Origin: Spirochaetota bacterium
GTDB taxonomy: Bacteria > Spirochaetota > UBA4802 > JAKQUI01
Assembly (NCBI GenBank): GCA_029562645.1
Contig: JAKQUI010000077.1
Location: 62,001 to 126,000, forward strand
DNA: 64,000 nucleotides
Direction: 5' to 3'
Positions 51,037 to 59,811 of this stretch are shown here, piece after piece. Position 1 is the first letter of the stretch; each line of letters opens with the position of its first letter. The position numbers and the translations under genes were made by a program. Below the pieces are notes generated by a model. It had not been told where the DNA came from and did not search any database. It worked only from the letters and a program-made list of their open reading frames with translations.

Positions 51037-52371
51037 TCACTTTTTTTTCTTTGACGTTTTTTTTGATGACCGCCTGTTTCCGGTCTTCAAACGAGCGGTT
51101 GATTTTACCGTAGGGGCAGCGTTGGGGGAACTCAGCGCACCCTGGCCGGCGCCGCGCGTGATGCTCAGAGCGCCCTCCTTTCCCGCGGGCGTCGATACCG
51201 ACAGCCACCCGCGCTCGCCCGTGCCCTGACGCGACTGGATCCTCGCGATCGCCTCGTTCGCGGCAGTGCGCGGACCCGATGAGAGCCGGCGGTTCTCCGC
51301 GATCCGGTAGAGCGGCTCCACGGCCGCGAGCGTCCCGCAATCGCCAAGTACGAGGATAATCTCGAGGCGGAGGAGATCGTCGAGGCCGGCGCGTTCGAGC
51401 CGGCGCAGCAGGTGCTCCGACAGGGACGGATCGCTAGAAAAGCGACAGGCCCCGATCGCTTCACTGAGAAGATCGCGGTGATGCGCACCGTCGAGCAATG
51501 TCGCGAGGATCGTTCCCGGAAGCGGATGTGTTCGTTCGTTACAAAAACGAATGATCTCCGTTTTGTCCTCGTCCGCGATGTCGGGTTGCGAGCCGATGAG
51601 TGTGGCCAGGTGCGAAAGCCCCTTCTCGCCCAGGTGCCGCGCCGCGGCGATCTGCACGCCGATGTCCGCATCCGCGAGGCAGCGCTCGAATGAGGCGTCG
51701 AGCCCGAACTGCGCCGCATAGGCCTCCAGGCAGCGCAGGCGGACGTGCGCGATCGGATCGTCGAAGATGATGCTCTTGAGGCGCGGCTTGGTCGCCGGGG
51801 AGCCGGTGATGGCGCGGTGGATAGCGATCATTTCCTCGGCCGTCCGATCGATGAAGGCCGGTCGCTCCCCCGTCACGGCGCTGAAGCGCGCAGTAAACCC
51901 GGCGTGCGTGATCGTGAACTCGTCGGCGCGGTCGGCAAAGGCCAGCAGGCGCGAGCGAAGGGCGGACCCCAGGCGGCTGAGGAGGAACAGCGTGTTGTTC
52001 GATTTGCACAGGCATTCGTCGTCGAAGCGGTCGTCGCCGACGGCGATATCGTCCATGCCCAGGTTTTTCTTGAAGCGCGACGCGGCCGTTTCCCGGGAGA
52101 TGGTGAAGGACGTCGCGCACGGCTTCGGCGCCTCGATCCGGATGGAGACGAGGTTCGCCTCGCCGTCCGCGTTATATTCACCCGTCACGTTCCATCCGTT
52201 GACCAGATGTATGACGACCTCGGGCGCCGCGCCGGAGGCGGGGACGATGACGAGTTCGTCCGTCTGCTTCATCATGAGATCGGTGTGGCTGTAGATGCGC
52301 CGCGACATTTTAACGGCATACGCCATCCAGATGGCCCCGAGGGCGAGCACGATGACAAGCGTCACGTCCAT
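51037..52371 (-). CDS. Membrane-anchored HEAT-type solenoid protein, paralogue B
   Basis: Starts MDVTLVIVLALGAIWMAYAV, a membrane anchor, with a beta-rich middle (TDELVIVPASGAAPEVVIHL) and a HEAT-like part (RLRCLEAYAAQFGLDASFER, ADIGVQIAAARHLGEKGLSH, RLEIILVLGDCGTLAAVEPL). The tail has GERGWLS, EGALSI and GALSS at the same 12/11 spacing as paralogue A, then a very basic end (NRRSSKKTSKKKK). The basic tail is not in paralogue A. Confidence 0.75.
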   Translation of the reverse strand: MDVTLVIVLALGAIWMAYAVKMSRRIYSHTDLMMKQTDELVIVPASGAAPEVVIHLVNGWNVTGEYNADGEANLVSIRIEAPKPCATSFTISRETAASRFKKNLGMDDIAVGDDRFDDECLCKSNNTLFLLSRLGSALRSRLLAFADRADEFTITHAGFTARFSAVTGERPAFIDRTAEEMIAIHRAITGSPATKPRLKSIIFDDPIAHVRLRCLEAYAAQFGLDASFERCLADADIGVQIAAARHLGEKGLSHLATLIGSQPDIADEDKTEIIRFCNERTHPLPGTILATLLDGAHHRDLLSEAIGACRFSSDPSLSEHLLRRLERAGLDDLLRLEIILVLGDCGTLAAVEPLYRIAENRRLSSGPRTAANEAIARIQSRQGTGERGWLSVSTPAGKEGALSITRGAGQGALSSPNAAPTVKSTARLKTGNRRSSKKTSKKKK

Positions 52372-52441
52372 TGCGATACTCCGTTATGCGACACCAGGAT
52401 GCGCGGCGCCGCGGCCGTTGCGAGCGCGGTGGTGCGTGCCA

Positions 52442-53128
52442 TCAGCGCCGGGGCACCATGAGTTTTTTCAGCTCCGCCGAGAAGCCTTTCGCCTCCTCGG
52501 GGACACGGGGCGGCGCGGCGGTGAGGATGGATTCCGGGTTCGAACCGGTCCCGTACCAGGCGTGGTTCGCCTTCTCGTCCAGCCTGAGCAGCGCCCCCTC
52601 CAGCGCGAGGCCGGCGAAGAGCCCCCGGGCGCGCGAGTACGAGTATATCTCCGCCTTGAGCTCGATGTCCGTGGCGGCCGAAGCCTGCCGCCCGACGGGG
52701 CCTGCGGCGATGGCGATATCGGCCCCCAGCGTGAGCTTCCCGTTCCCGATCGCGTCGATTCCCTTGCGGCTCTTGAACACCAGAATGATGTCGGTCCCCT
52801 GCGCGCCGATCTGCCAGCCGAGGCTGCCGCCCGCCAGGGTGATGAAGGCCGGCAGGCTCCAGGTCCCGTCCGCGTTCTGTATCGACAACACGCCCGTGCC
52901 GTACCGTCCGCCGAGCACGCAGCCGGCCTTGACCGTGCCCGGCAGGACGGCGATCCCGCGGGCATTGGCCAGTAGCGCGGTCGGGATGCCGCCCTCGGGG
53001 ATGGCCGCGATCTGCGCGAGCGTTTCCATGGCGTTTCTGAGCTTCCGCGCATCGTCGCTCTCGGCTTGAATGCTCAATGGTATGATAATCAGAAGGCAGA
53101 TGATGGCTGCGGTCCGATATCCGTTCAT
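52442..53128 (-). CDS. Exported SYLF-domain (Ysc84/BPSL1445-like) lipid-binding protein
   Basis: From the ATG at 53128 (GAGGAGG upstream) the 228-residue protein has a signal peptide (MNGYRTAAIICLLIIIPLSIQA) and then a SYLF domain: PTALLANARGIAVLPGTVKAG, VLGGRYGTGVLSIQNADGTW, LPAFITLAGGSLGWQIGAQGTDIILVF, KLTLGADIAIAAGPVGRQAS, YSRARGLFAGLALEGALLR. The bacterial family is mostly exported and may bind lipid or phosphoinositide-like ligands. A longer frame upstream is not credible. Confidence 0.9.
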   Translation of the reverse strand: MNGYRTAAIICLLIIIPLSIQAESDDARKLRNAMETLAQIAAIPEGGIPTALLANARGIAVLPGTVKAGCVLGGRYGTGVLSIQNADGTWSLPAFITLAGGSLGWQIGAQGTDIILVFKSRKGIDAIGNGKLTLGADIAIAAGPVGRQASAATDIELKAEIYSYSRARGLFAGLALEGALLRLDEKANHAWYGTGSNPESILTAAPPRVPEEAKGFSAELKKLMVPRR

Positions 53129-53254
53129 GATGATTCCTCCTCGACGGTGATGGCCGGGCCGCGGTATTGATCGGAATGCTCGGATGAGTGCGCGAACGCG
53201 GCCAGTTGAAGCAGTATACGGGCCGGAATTTTTCGCGCAACAAAAATCCGCGGC

Positions 53255-53294
53255 CCTGAAAAAACAAAGGGCCGGATCGAATCGACCCGGCCCC
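53255..53294 (-). terminator. Rho-independent terminator of the glycerolipid operon
   Basis: A 7-bp GC stem (GGGCCGG 53269-53275 with CCGGCCC 53287-53293) with an inner TCGA/ATCGA pairing, followed on the minus strand by TTTGTTTTTT. It closes the transcript of the FAD-oxidase gene. Confidence 0.85.
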
Positions 53295-53325
53295 AGTACG
53301 CTGACTGCCGCGAAAATCGTCCCTG

Positions 53326-54954
53326 CTACAAGCCCAGCGTCCCCGGATTCATGATGCCTTTCGGGTCCAGGTGTTTTTTGATGGCGCGCATGAGCTCGAT
53401 GGACGCCGTGTCGTGCTCCTTGGGCATCCAGGGCGCGAGCATCTTGCCCACGCCGTGGTGGTGCGATATCGAGCCGTGGTTCGCGTGCACGGTGTCGACG
53501 ATGCCCTTGTGGAACTGGACGAAATCGCGCACCTCGTCGCCCTTGTTCATGGGCGTGAGGAAGGTGAAGTAGAGGTTCGCGCCGTTCTCGTAAATATGCG
53601 AGAGGTGCACCATGCACACCGTCTTGGGGCGCGCCTTGATGTAGTCGCGCACCTCGCTCCAGAGCTGGTTGAGGTTCTCCCACGACACGGACGTCTCCAG
53701 CGTGTCGGCGAGGATCCCCGCGTCCATGAGCGGATCGCGCAGGTAGGCGCTCGAGTAGCGCTGCTCCAGCCACTTCTTCGTGGGGCCCGCGCCGGTGCAC
53801 AGCGCGCCGAAATCGCTCGCCACGTCCTTGATCTTGCCCACCACGAACTTCGTGTAGTTCGCGTCGCCCTCGACCGAAACGAACATGAGACAGCGCTGCA
53901 TCGGCTTGTATCCCAACAGCGACAGGACCTTGTCGCCCAGCCCCCCGTGCTTGCCGCCCATCCGGAAGGCCATCTCGGTCTCCTCGGGGTCGGAGATGCG
54001 GAAGAGGTGGGGCTTTCCGAACTCGGCCTGCATCACCGTGCGCATGGCGGTCACGGCGCTCTTGAAGTCCTTGAAGACGAACGAGGTGTGGGACGTGTTC
54101 TGCGGCCGGTACGTGCGGATCTTCATCGTGATCTCGGTCACCACGCCGTAAGCGCCCTCCGAGCCGATGATGATCTGGTCGATGTCGGGACCGATCGCCG
54201 CGGCCGGGTAGTCCTTCGTCTCGATGATCCCCGCGGGCGTGACCGTGCGCATGGACAGCACCATGTCCTCGATCTTGCCGTAGCCGGTCGAGGCCTGTCC
54301 CGCGCCGCGCGTGACCGCCCAGCCGCCCACGGTGGAGAACTCGAAGGATTGCGGGAAGTGCCCGCAGGTGTAGCCCGCTTTGTAGCGGTTGAGGAATTCT
54401 TCCAGGGCGGGCCCGAACATGCCGGGCTGCACCGTCACGGTGGAGTTGATCTCGTTCACGCGGATCACCGCGTTCATGTGGCGCGTGAGGTCAAGCGAGA
54501 TCCCGCCCTTGACGGGCTCCACGCCGCGCGTGACCGACGAATGCCCGCCGAAGGGGGTGATGGGGATCCGCTTCGCATTGCACAGGCGCACGATCGCGAT
54601 CACGTCCTTCTCGTCGCGCGGGTACACCACCGCGTCGGGGGGATTGTCGATGACGCCCAGCCGCAGCTTTAGGAGCTCGAGGTAGAACTTTCCCGCCGAA
54701 TGATAGGCGCGCTCGAAGTCCTCGGTGCTCACGTTTTCCGCGCCCACGATCTTTTTCAGGGCCCCCAGCGACGCCTTCGACAGCCGCGGCCTCTTTTTTA
54801 GCGTGATGGTGTCGAAGCCGGGGAGGTGCTTGTTCGCGAAGTCGGCGTCCGTCATCCCGAAATGCTCCTTCGCAAAATGGACCACGTGGTCCTTGAGCTG
54901 CTCCTCGTGCGAGGGATCGCCCCATTTGAAGATGTGTCGATAATTGCCGTACAT
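53326..54954 (-). CDS. FAD-binding oxidase, alkyldihydroxyacetonephosphate synthase-like
   Basis: 542 residues with a PCMH-type FAD domain (DNPPDAVVYPRDEKDVIAIVRLC, PITPFGGHSSVTRG, GYTCGHFPQSFEFSTVGGWAVTRGAGQASTGYGKIEDMVL) and the vanillyl-alcohol-oxidase-type C-terminal domain. Two features point to AGPS (plasmalogen/ether-lipid synthase) rather than a lactate dehydrogenase: the ISHHHGVGKMLAPW His cluster and the FxxGYKPMQRCLMFVSVEG region. AGPS swaps the acyl chain of DHAP for a fatty alcohol. Placement beside glpD fits a glycerol-phosphate substrate. It is co-transcribed downstream of the GntR regulator and glpD. Confidence 0.85.
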   Translation of the reverse strand: MYGNYRHIFKWGDPSHEEQLKDHVVHFAKEHFGMTDADFANKHLPGFDTITLKKRPRLSKASLGALKKIVGAENVSTEDFERAYHSAGKFYLELLKLRLGVIDNPPDAVVYPRDEKDVIAIVRLCNAKRIPITPFGGHSSVTRGVEPVKGGISLDLTRHMNAVIRVNEINSTVTVQPGMFGPALEEFLNRYKAGYTCGHFPQSFEFSTVGGWAVTRGAGQASTGYGKIEDMVLSMRTVTPAGIIETKDYPAAAIGPDIDQIIIGSEGAYGVVTEITMKIRTYRPQNTSHTSFVFKDFKSAVTAMRTVMQAEFGKPHLFRISDPEETEMAFRMGGKHGGLGDKVLSLLGYKPMQRCLMFVSVEGDANYTKFVVGKIKDVASDFGALCTGAGPTKKWLEQRYSSAYLRDPLMDAGILADTLETSVSWENLNQLWSEVRDYIKARPKTVCMVHLSHIYENGANLYFTFLTPMNKGDEVRDFVQFHKGIVDTVHANHGSISHHHGVGKMLAPWMPKEHDTASIELMRAIKKHLDPKGIMNPGTLGL

Positions 54955-54987
54955 GGTAGCCTCCGGTTGTATTGTTCGTGTCTCGTG

Positions 54988-56619
54988 TTATGCGGGCAGC
55001 GCGAGCGCCTTCTTTGCGGCGGCGATCTCCTTCTTGACGCGCGCGGCGTTCCAGCGGAGCTCCTTCGCCGCGACCTTCGCCGCCGCGTTCAGGACCTTCG
55101 CGCCGGGATCGCCCAGCGTGCCCAGTCCGGTCCGTCGAAAAAGAATGTCGTTTAACGTGAGCGCCATCTCCCGGCGCGCGGCGTAGGCCACCTGGGCGAG
55201 GATCTCGCCGTCCCCGTTCACGGGCTGCGCAAGCGCCGTGTTCTCGCGGGCGATGTCGAAGACCGCGTGGCACTCGGTCCCGTAGTTTCGCGCCAGGTAT
55301 TCGCGCGTGTTCTTCGGAAAGTCGGCGTGGGCGGTGTGCACCTGGCGGACGAACTCCTCCAGGTCCTTGATCTCGCAGCCGTGAAGATAAATCCGGTCGG
55401 TGATCGACGTCGTGAGGCTGCGATGCAGCTTGATCTTCACCATCTTGAGCACGTTGTCGGCGAGGTTGCGGCTGGTGGTGTACTTGCCGCCCTCCACGGT
55501 GATAAGCCCCTCGAAGCCCTCCTCGGCGTTGTCGTGGATCTCGTACTTGCGCGACGACTCGTAGGTCTCCGCCGTCTGCTGCTCCACGAGCGGGCGCAGG
55601 CCGCCGTAGGCGAACAGCACATCGTCGTAGGAGAGCGTGCCGTCCCCGTAGGACTGGTTCACTTCGTCGATGAGCTCCTGGACGCTCTGCCGCGACACGC
55701 GGTAGTCGTCGGGCGATCCGAAGAACTCCTTGTCGGTGGTGCCGATGAGCGCGTGATTGCGCCAGGGGAGGATGAAGAAGTGCCGTCCCTCCGGGGTTTG
55801 CAGCGTTACGGCGTGCTCATTGTACAGCTTTTTTGTGATGATATGGATCCCCTCCGAGCGTTTCATGGGGTGATCATTCGCGCCGCCCTTCGCCGTATTG
55901 AGCACGATGTCGGCCCACGGACCGCCGCAGTTGACCACCAGCTCGCCGTGGATCTCCATCTCGCGGCGCTTCACGGTGTCCTTTACCGTAACGCCCGCGA
56001 TGCGCCCGCCGGGACCGCGCACGAACCCCGTCACGGTCGCGTAGTTCGCGGCCTTGGCGCCGTAGCGCATGGCCGAACGCACGAAGGCCAGCGTGAGCCG
56101 CTCGGGGAAGATGCTGCGGCAGTCGTAGAAGACGCACGAGCCGGTGAGACCGTCCGTTTTCACGCCGGGCGCGATCGCACGGGTCTTGTCCCGCGAATAG
56201 GTCGAGTGGTTGGGGATGCGCTTGCTCGGGTCCCACGTCCGCTTCTTGTCGAAGGCGAGTATGTCGTAGAGCGTGAGGCCGAAATTGAGCACGCTCTTTC
56301 GCGTCATGAGCTTCTTGTAGTTGGGAATGAGCAGGGGGAACGGATACACGAGATTGGGCGCGATGTTTTCCAGGATGCGCCGCTCCCGCAGCGATTCGCG
56401 CACCAGCCCCAGCTCGAAGTTATTGAGATAGCGCAGGCCCCCGTGGATCATCTTCGAGGTCGCGGCCGAGGTTGCCCAGCCGAAATCGTTCTTCTCCAGG
56501 AGCGCCACCGAGAGTCCCCGGCTCGCGGCCTCGTAGGCCACGGCGGCGCCGGTGATCCCGCCCCCGACCACGATGATGTCGAATCGCGCCCCGCGATAGG
56601 TGTCCAGAAATCGTTCCAC
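54988..56619 (-). CDS. glpD: Glycerol-3-phosphate dehydrogenase (FAD)
   Basis: 543 residues starting at a GTG (56619) behind AAGGAGG. It begins with the FAD Rossmann motif FDIIVVGGGITGAAVAYEAASRG and contains NDFGWATSAATSKMIHGGLRYL, NCGGPWADIVLN, RSEGIHIITKKLY, FILPWRNHALIGTTDKEF, and LITVEGGKYTTSRNLAD, all matching GlpD (aerobic glycerol-3-phosphate dehydrogenase), plus the C-terminal domain. It oxidises glycerol-3-phosphate to DHAP and passes electrons to the quinone pool. It lies between the FadR-type regulator and the AGPS-like oxidase. Confidence 0.95.
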   Translation of the reverse strand: MERFLDTYRGARFDIIVVGGGITGAAVAYEAASRGLSVALLEKNDFGWATSAATSKMIHGGLRYLNNFELGLVRESLRERRILENIAPNLVYPFPLLIPNYKKLMTRKSVLNFGLTLYDILAFDKKRTWDPSKRIPNHSTYSRDKTRAIAPGVKTDGLTGSCVFYDCRSIFPERLTLAFVRSAMRYGAKAANYATVTGFVRGPGGRIAGVTVKDTVKRREMEIHGELVVNCGGPWADIVLNTAKGGANDHPMKRSEGIHIITKKLYNEHAVTLQTPEGRHFFILPWRNHALIGTTDKEFFGSPDDYRVSRQSVQELIDEVNQSYGDGTLSYDDVLFAYGGLRPLVEQQTAETYESSRKYEIHDNAEEGFEGLITVEGGKYTTSRNLADNVLKMVKIKLHRSLTTSITDRIYLHGCEIKDLEEFVRQVHTAHADFPKNTREYLARNYGTECHAVFDIARENTALAQPVNGDGEILAQVAYAARREMALTLNDILFRRTGLGTLGDPGAKVLNAAAKVAAKELRWNAARVKKEIAAAKKALALPA

Positions 56620-56630
56620 GGCCTTCCTCC

Positions 56631-57359
56631 TTAGCTGTGCGTGTTATACCGCGCATCGTACTGCGCGTAAATACTTTTTTCGGAATAGTCGAGCACGTCG
56701 TGCATCACGCGATGCGCGCGCTTTGCGTCCTTCTTCCGGATCGCCTCCAGAATGTCCCGATGGAAGCGCCGAGAACGTTCCACGTTCGCGGGATCGGCAA
56801 AATAGAGATGTCCAAAATCCCGGATGATCCCGCTGAAGAAGTTGTGGATGAACAGGTAGCAGAGGTTCCCGCCGGACAGCGCGATGCCGTTGTGCACCGC
56901 AAGATCGCGCTCCAGGATGTCGGCGGGGTTCTCGCCCTCGACGATGTGCGCGAGGCGCGCCAGGTCCGCCTCCGAGCGGTTGTGCGCGGCCCGTGCGGCC
57001 ATCTCCGGCGTGATGAGCTTCCGTATGTCCAGCATGTTGCGCAGGATGTCCGCGTTGATGACGCTGTCCAGGTACACCAACGCCTTGAAGAGCTCCAGGT
57101 TGCCGCTGGCCCGGAAGTCCTTCACGTAGATGCCGTCGCCGTGGAGGATCTGGAGCAGGCCCAGCACCTCGAGTTTCTTGAGCGCCTCCCGCAGGGTCGC
57201 GCGGTTCACCGCGAGGGACGCGGCGAGCTCGCGCTCGGGCGGGAGCTTCTGCCCCACGGCGAACTCGCCGCGGACGATCTTCCGCTGGAACTGGCGCACG
57301 ATCTCGTCGTGCAGCCGGTTTTTCGAAACGGGGTCCAGATGTGCGGGCTGTGCTGTCAT
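56631..57359 (-). CDS. FadR-subfamily GntR transcriptional regulator
   Basis: 242 residues. The N-terminal winged helix reads LHDEIVRQFQRKIVRGEFAV, LPPERELAASLAVNRATLREALKKLEVLGLLQ, with the GntR signature. The C-terminal FCD-type domain carries Asp and His positions for a metal-bound acid ligand (DLAVHNGIALSG, RFHRDILEAIRKKDAKRAHRVM). The upstream region has a TGGTTCGACCA site matching the TNGTNNNACNA consensus for this subfamily. It likely controls itself and the glpD-AGPS-like genes in response to a lipid or acid metabolite. Confidence 0.93.
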   Translation of the reverse strand: MTAQPAHLDPVSKNRLHDEIVRQFQRKIVRGEFAVGQKLPPERELAASLAVNRATLREALKKLEVLGLLQILHGDGIYVKDFRASGNLELFKALVYLDSVINADILRNMLDIRKLITPEMAARAAHNRSEADLARLAHIVEGENPADILERDLAVHNGIALSGGNLCYLFIHNFFSGIIRDFGHLYFADPANVERSRRFHRDILEAIRKKDAKRAHRVMHDVLDYSEKSIYAQYDARYNTHS

Positions 57360-57383
57360 GGCATTATTGGTTCAATGGCTCAG

Positions 57384-57421
57384 TGGTTCGACCAATAACA
57401 CAAGGAGACTCTTTTTGTCAA
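57384..57421 (-). promoter_or_regulatory. FadR-type operator within the regulator's promoter
   Basis: TGGTTCGACCA (57384-57394) is a perfect match to the FadR-subfamily consensus TNGTNNNACNA. On the minus strand a TTGACA (57416-57421) lies 16-18 bases upstream of a weak -10 (region 57392-57399), so the operator overlaps or abuts the -10. This would allow autorepression. Confidence 0.7.
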
Positions 57422-57436
57422 TCATAAAAAGGCGAA

Positions 57437-57490
57437 AAATTCATGGCGTCAGGCACTTTTTGCTCGGAAGGGGACCGGGTCCCTGAATGG
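57437..57490 (+). repeat. Fourth relic of the dispersed GTCACRCACTTTTTG repeat
   Basis: The stretch around 57446-57473 reads GCGTCAGGCACTTTTTGCTC and, in one frame, VRHFLLGRGPGP then stop, resembling DVTHFLAGKG of 6743/7579. It stands alone between divergent genes. Confidence 0.35.
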
Positions 57491-57645
57491 TGATACGCAG
57501 TCGGCGTATCGAAGGCACCATTTAATTCTCGCCGATCTGGGACATTATTTATGATTGACTCTACCGAAAAGCCGGATTGGTGTACCGCCCTGACGAGAAT
57601 GATTCGAGAATACCAAGATACATTAGCATCGATGAACAGCATAGT

Positions 57646-58839
57646 ATGAATACCCCAATCGAACAACCACGACGCGATCATAGTATTGATGAAGCCACGG
57701 CGCTGAAGATCGCCCTGTATTACACGAAAGGCGACGTGGAGAGCGCGAACAACATGGTCGCCGGATCGTATAATGACCTGCAGGTGTTCAAGATCAAATT
57801 CACCTCTCCGATGATCAATGGCGCGTGTCTGCTCTTCTTTAATAGAATATACAACCAGCTCGCCGATTGCTATGGCATCATCTCGCCGACGTATAGCGTA
57901 GGCGATATTTCCACACACAAGGACTGGAAGGAGTTCGAGCGCGAGATATCCGAGTATTTTAACACCTGCGAACACGACAAGGGCCAAGTCTTTTCGTTTC
58001 TGGAGGCAGTCCGAAACGGCGTTACCGCGACATTTGCCAAGGATCTGCAGTATTTTGTCGAAATGCAGGACCTGCCCGGCATGGCGAGCATATTCAAGCG
58101 GCAGGTGTTCAGCGGCATCGAGCTGGGAAATATCAAGCTGGATGTTCACTTCGAGACGATTTCATCGCTCGACATGGAGCGCTACTCGAAAAGCAGCATC
58201 AAGCTGACGCCCGAGCAAATCAGCGGCGCGCAGCCGCCGGCAGCGGACGGGTCCATGGCCGACGATGCGCCGATCGTCATCGAAAAGGACGATGAGGACA
58301 CGTTTGATAAAAACAAGATCAAGCTCATCTTCCACGGCGCGCTGGTGCTCGATCCCATCAACGGCATGAACGTCGCCGGCCTGGTCGTGAAGGATTCGAT
58401 AAAAATCCGTCTCGTCGACGAGAACCGGAAGGCGGTGCTCATCGCCAAGGCGTTCAATGCCTATGCCGACGGCCAGATGATGCCGATCGTCGGCAGCATC
58501 GTGTCGTACCGGAAAAAGGCGACCGGCGGCTACAAGATATTCGTCGAAATCGCGGACGGGATCTATGTCCGCATCGAGGAGGATGAGCGCAACATCAAGG
58601 TCGCTTTCGTCGCTCCGTCTCCCGACCGCCCCCCCGAGCTCCAGAAGGGGATAGAGAAATATGTCGATAAGTACATCGAGCAGCAGCGGAAGAAAGAGCC
58701 GGTGAATGACGATGACGGAAAGGCCGCTGGTGCGGCGGACGGGGCCGACGAGGGGAATATCTATACCCAGTTGGCGGCGTTCGCTGTTATACTCCTGTGT
58801 ATTATCGGGGTAATCGTCTTTATCGTCATGAAAAAATGA
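57646..58839 (+). CDS. Tail-anchored protein of unknown function (397 aa)
   Basis: From the ATG at 57646 (MNTPIEQPRRDHSIDEATAL) the protein is soluble and acidic until a C-terminal membrane segment (AAFAVILLCIIGVIVFIVMK), giving a cytosol-facing tail-anchored topology. The middle is strongly acidic (EKDDEDTFDKNKIKLIFHG) and then a beta-rich domain (VVKDSIKIRLVDENRKAVLI, GYKIFVEIADGIYVRI). No family is recognised. The start is uncertain because no clear ribosome-binding site is seen; an extended frame to 57577 begins upstream. Confidence 0.65.
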   Translation: MNTPIEQPRRDHSIDEATALKIALYYTKGDVESANNMVAGSYNDLQVFKIKFTSPMINGACLLFFNRIYNQLADCYGIISPTYSVGDISTHKDWKEFEREISEYFNTCEHDKGQVFSFLEAVRNGVTATFAKDLQYFVEMQDLPGMASIFKRQVFSGIELGNIKLDVHFETISSLDMERYSKSSIKLTPEQISGAQPPAADGSMADDAPIVIEKDDEDTFDKNKIKLIFHGALVLDPINGMNVAGLVVKDSIKIRLVDENRKAVLIAKAFNAYADGQMMPIVGSIVSYRKKATGGYKIFVEIADGIYVRIEEDERNIKVAFVAPSPDRPPELQKGIEKYVDKYIEQQRKKEPVNDDDGKAAGAADGADEGNIYTQLAAFAVILLCIIGVIVFIVMKK

Positions 58840-58972
58840 ATGGCGGTGTCGCGGAAAAATTTGGCGGGGAATGGAAGCGCGCACATCGAACAGTCGTTTT
58901 TCCCGGTGCGTGGGCCGGGAAAAAGCGCACCCTGAGACGAAACATCCCGGAAACCCCGGTGTGCGGACAATA

Positions 58973-59000
58973 AAACGGCGGGTGATCTCTCACCCGCCTT
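58973..59000 (-). terminator. Terminator of the HU-like gene
   Basis: GGCGGGTGA (58978-58986) pairs with TCACCCGCC (58990-58998), and on the minus strand a TTTTATT run follows. The HU-like gene ends at 59027. Confidence 0.85.
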
Positions 59001-59026
59001 CCTGATTGCGCATCGAATGGAAACGC

Positions 59027-59392
59027 CTACTTCGTCTTGACCTTCGCCTTCGTCGCCTCGGTCTTGAAGGTCTTGGTGAACGCGAACTTGGGGACCTTGG
59101 TCGCCTTCTTTGCGGGGATGGTGATCTCTTCGCCGGTGAGCGGATTGCGTCCCTGGCGGGCCTTGGTCGCCGGGCGGACGCGGATGAACATCTTGCCCAT
59201 CTTGCCGATCGGAACGCGCTCGCCGCTCATGACGCCGCTGTTGATTACGGCGAACATGTCCTCGAGCATCTCCTTCGCCTGCCGCTTCGGGATGCCGTGT
59301 TTCTTGGCGAGATAATCCGAGATGGTGTTCACGGTGTACTTTTCCGGGTAGGCCACTTTCGTCTTGTTGTTCGATGATTTCGCGTTTGCCAT
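59027..59392 (-). CDS. HU-family DNA-binding protein
   Basis: From the ATG at 59392 (CGAGGAATTGC upstream) the 121-residue protein has the HU/IHF domain: VNTISDYLAKKHGIPKRQAKEMLEDMFAVI, VPIGKMGKMFIRVRPATKARQGRNPLTGEEITIPAK, with the RNPxTG DNA-intercalating loop (proline in RNPLTG). The N-terminal 22 and C-terminal 20 residues are basic, Lys-rich extensions beyond the usual 90. It likely shapes or compacts chromosomal DNA. Confidence 0.93.
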   Translation of the reverse strand: MANAKSSNNKTKVAYPEKYTVNTISDYLAKKHGIPKRQAKEMLEDMFAVINSGVMSGERVPIGKMGKMFIRVRPATKARQGRNPLTGEEITIPAKKATKVPKFAFTKTFKTEATKAKVKTK

Positions 59393-59811
59393 TGCAATTC
59401 CTCGGGTGGTGTATAGAATAGAGGCACACTTGCCACCGGCGTCCGTTTCCGTCAATAACTAGATGCGCGCGGGATAAAAAAAACGCGATTTTGCCCGAAA
59501 AAACGGGGTTTCCGTAAAATCGGTTCCGGCAGGAACCCGCAAGGTGCGGCCGGATTCCTGTCGGAAAAGCGAAACGAATTGGTGGTTTGATGCGGCGCCG
59601 AAACGAAACGGTTTACGCGCCGCCGCTCATTCCATCACGGCGCCGTGTCCCTGTCAAGGAGAATCGGGCCGGGGCATCGGCCCCGGTCCGTCCGAAAAAT
59701 CCTTGACCGCCTGTTTCCGGCGGGCACACTGCTGCCGTCGTTCCGGCGGCGCACTCGGCCGGTCACCGCCGCTCCGCGTTGCGGAGCGGATCAGCACGCG
59801 GAGGTTTTCCC
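59393..59811. other. Long intergenic region
   Basis: About 420 bases. It contains GC-rich inverted repeats (for example CCGGGGC/GCCCCGG near 59665-59690) and A-rich patches near 59470-59500. No ORF has a ribosome-binding site or protein-like composition, and no known riboswitch motif is recognised. It probably holds the promoter of the HU-like gene and the leader of the cytochrome gene. Confidence 0.4.

Noticed and set aside
52540-52560. GGTTCGAACCGG resembling a tRNA T-loop
   Set aside because: It lies inside the SYLF-domain gene and no cloverleaf can be built around it.
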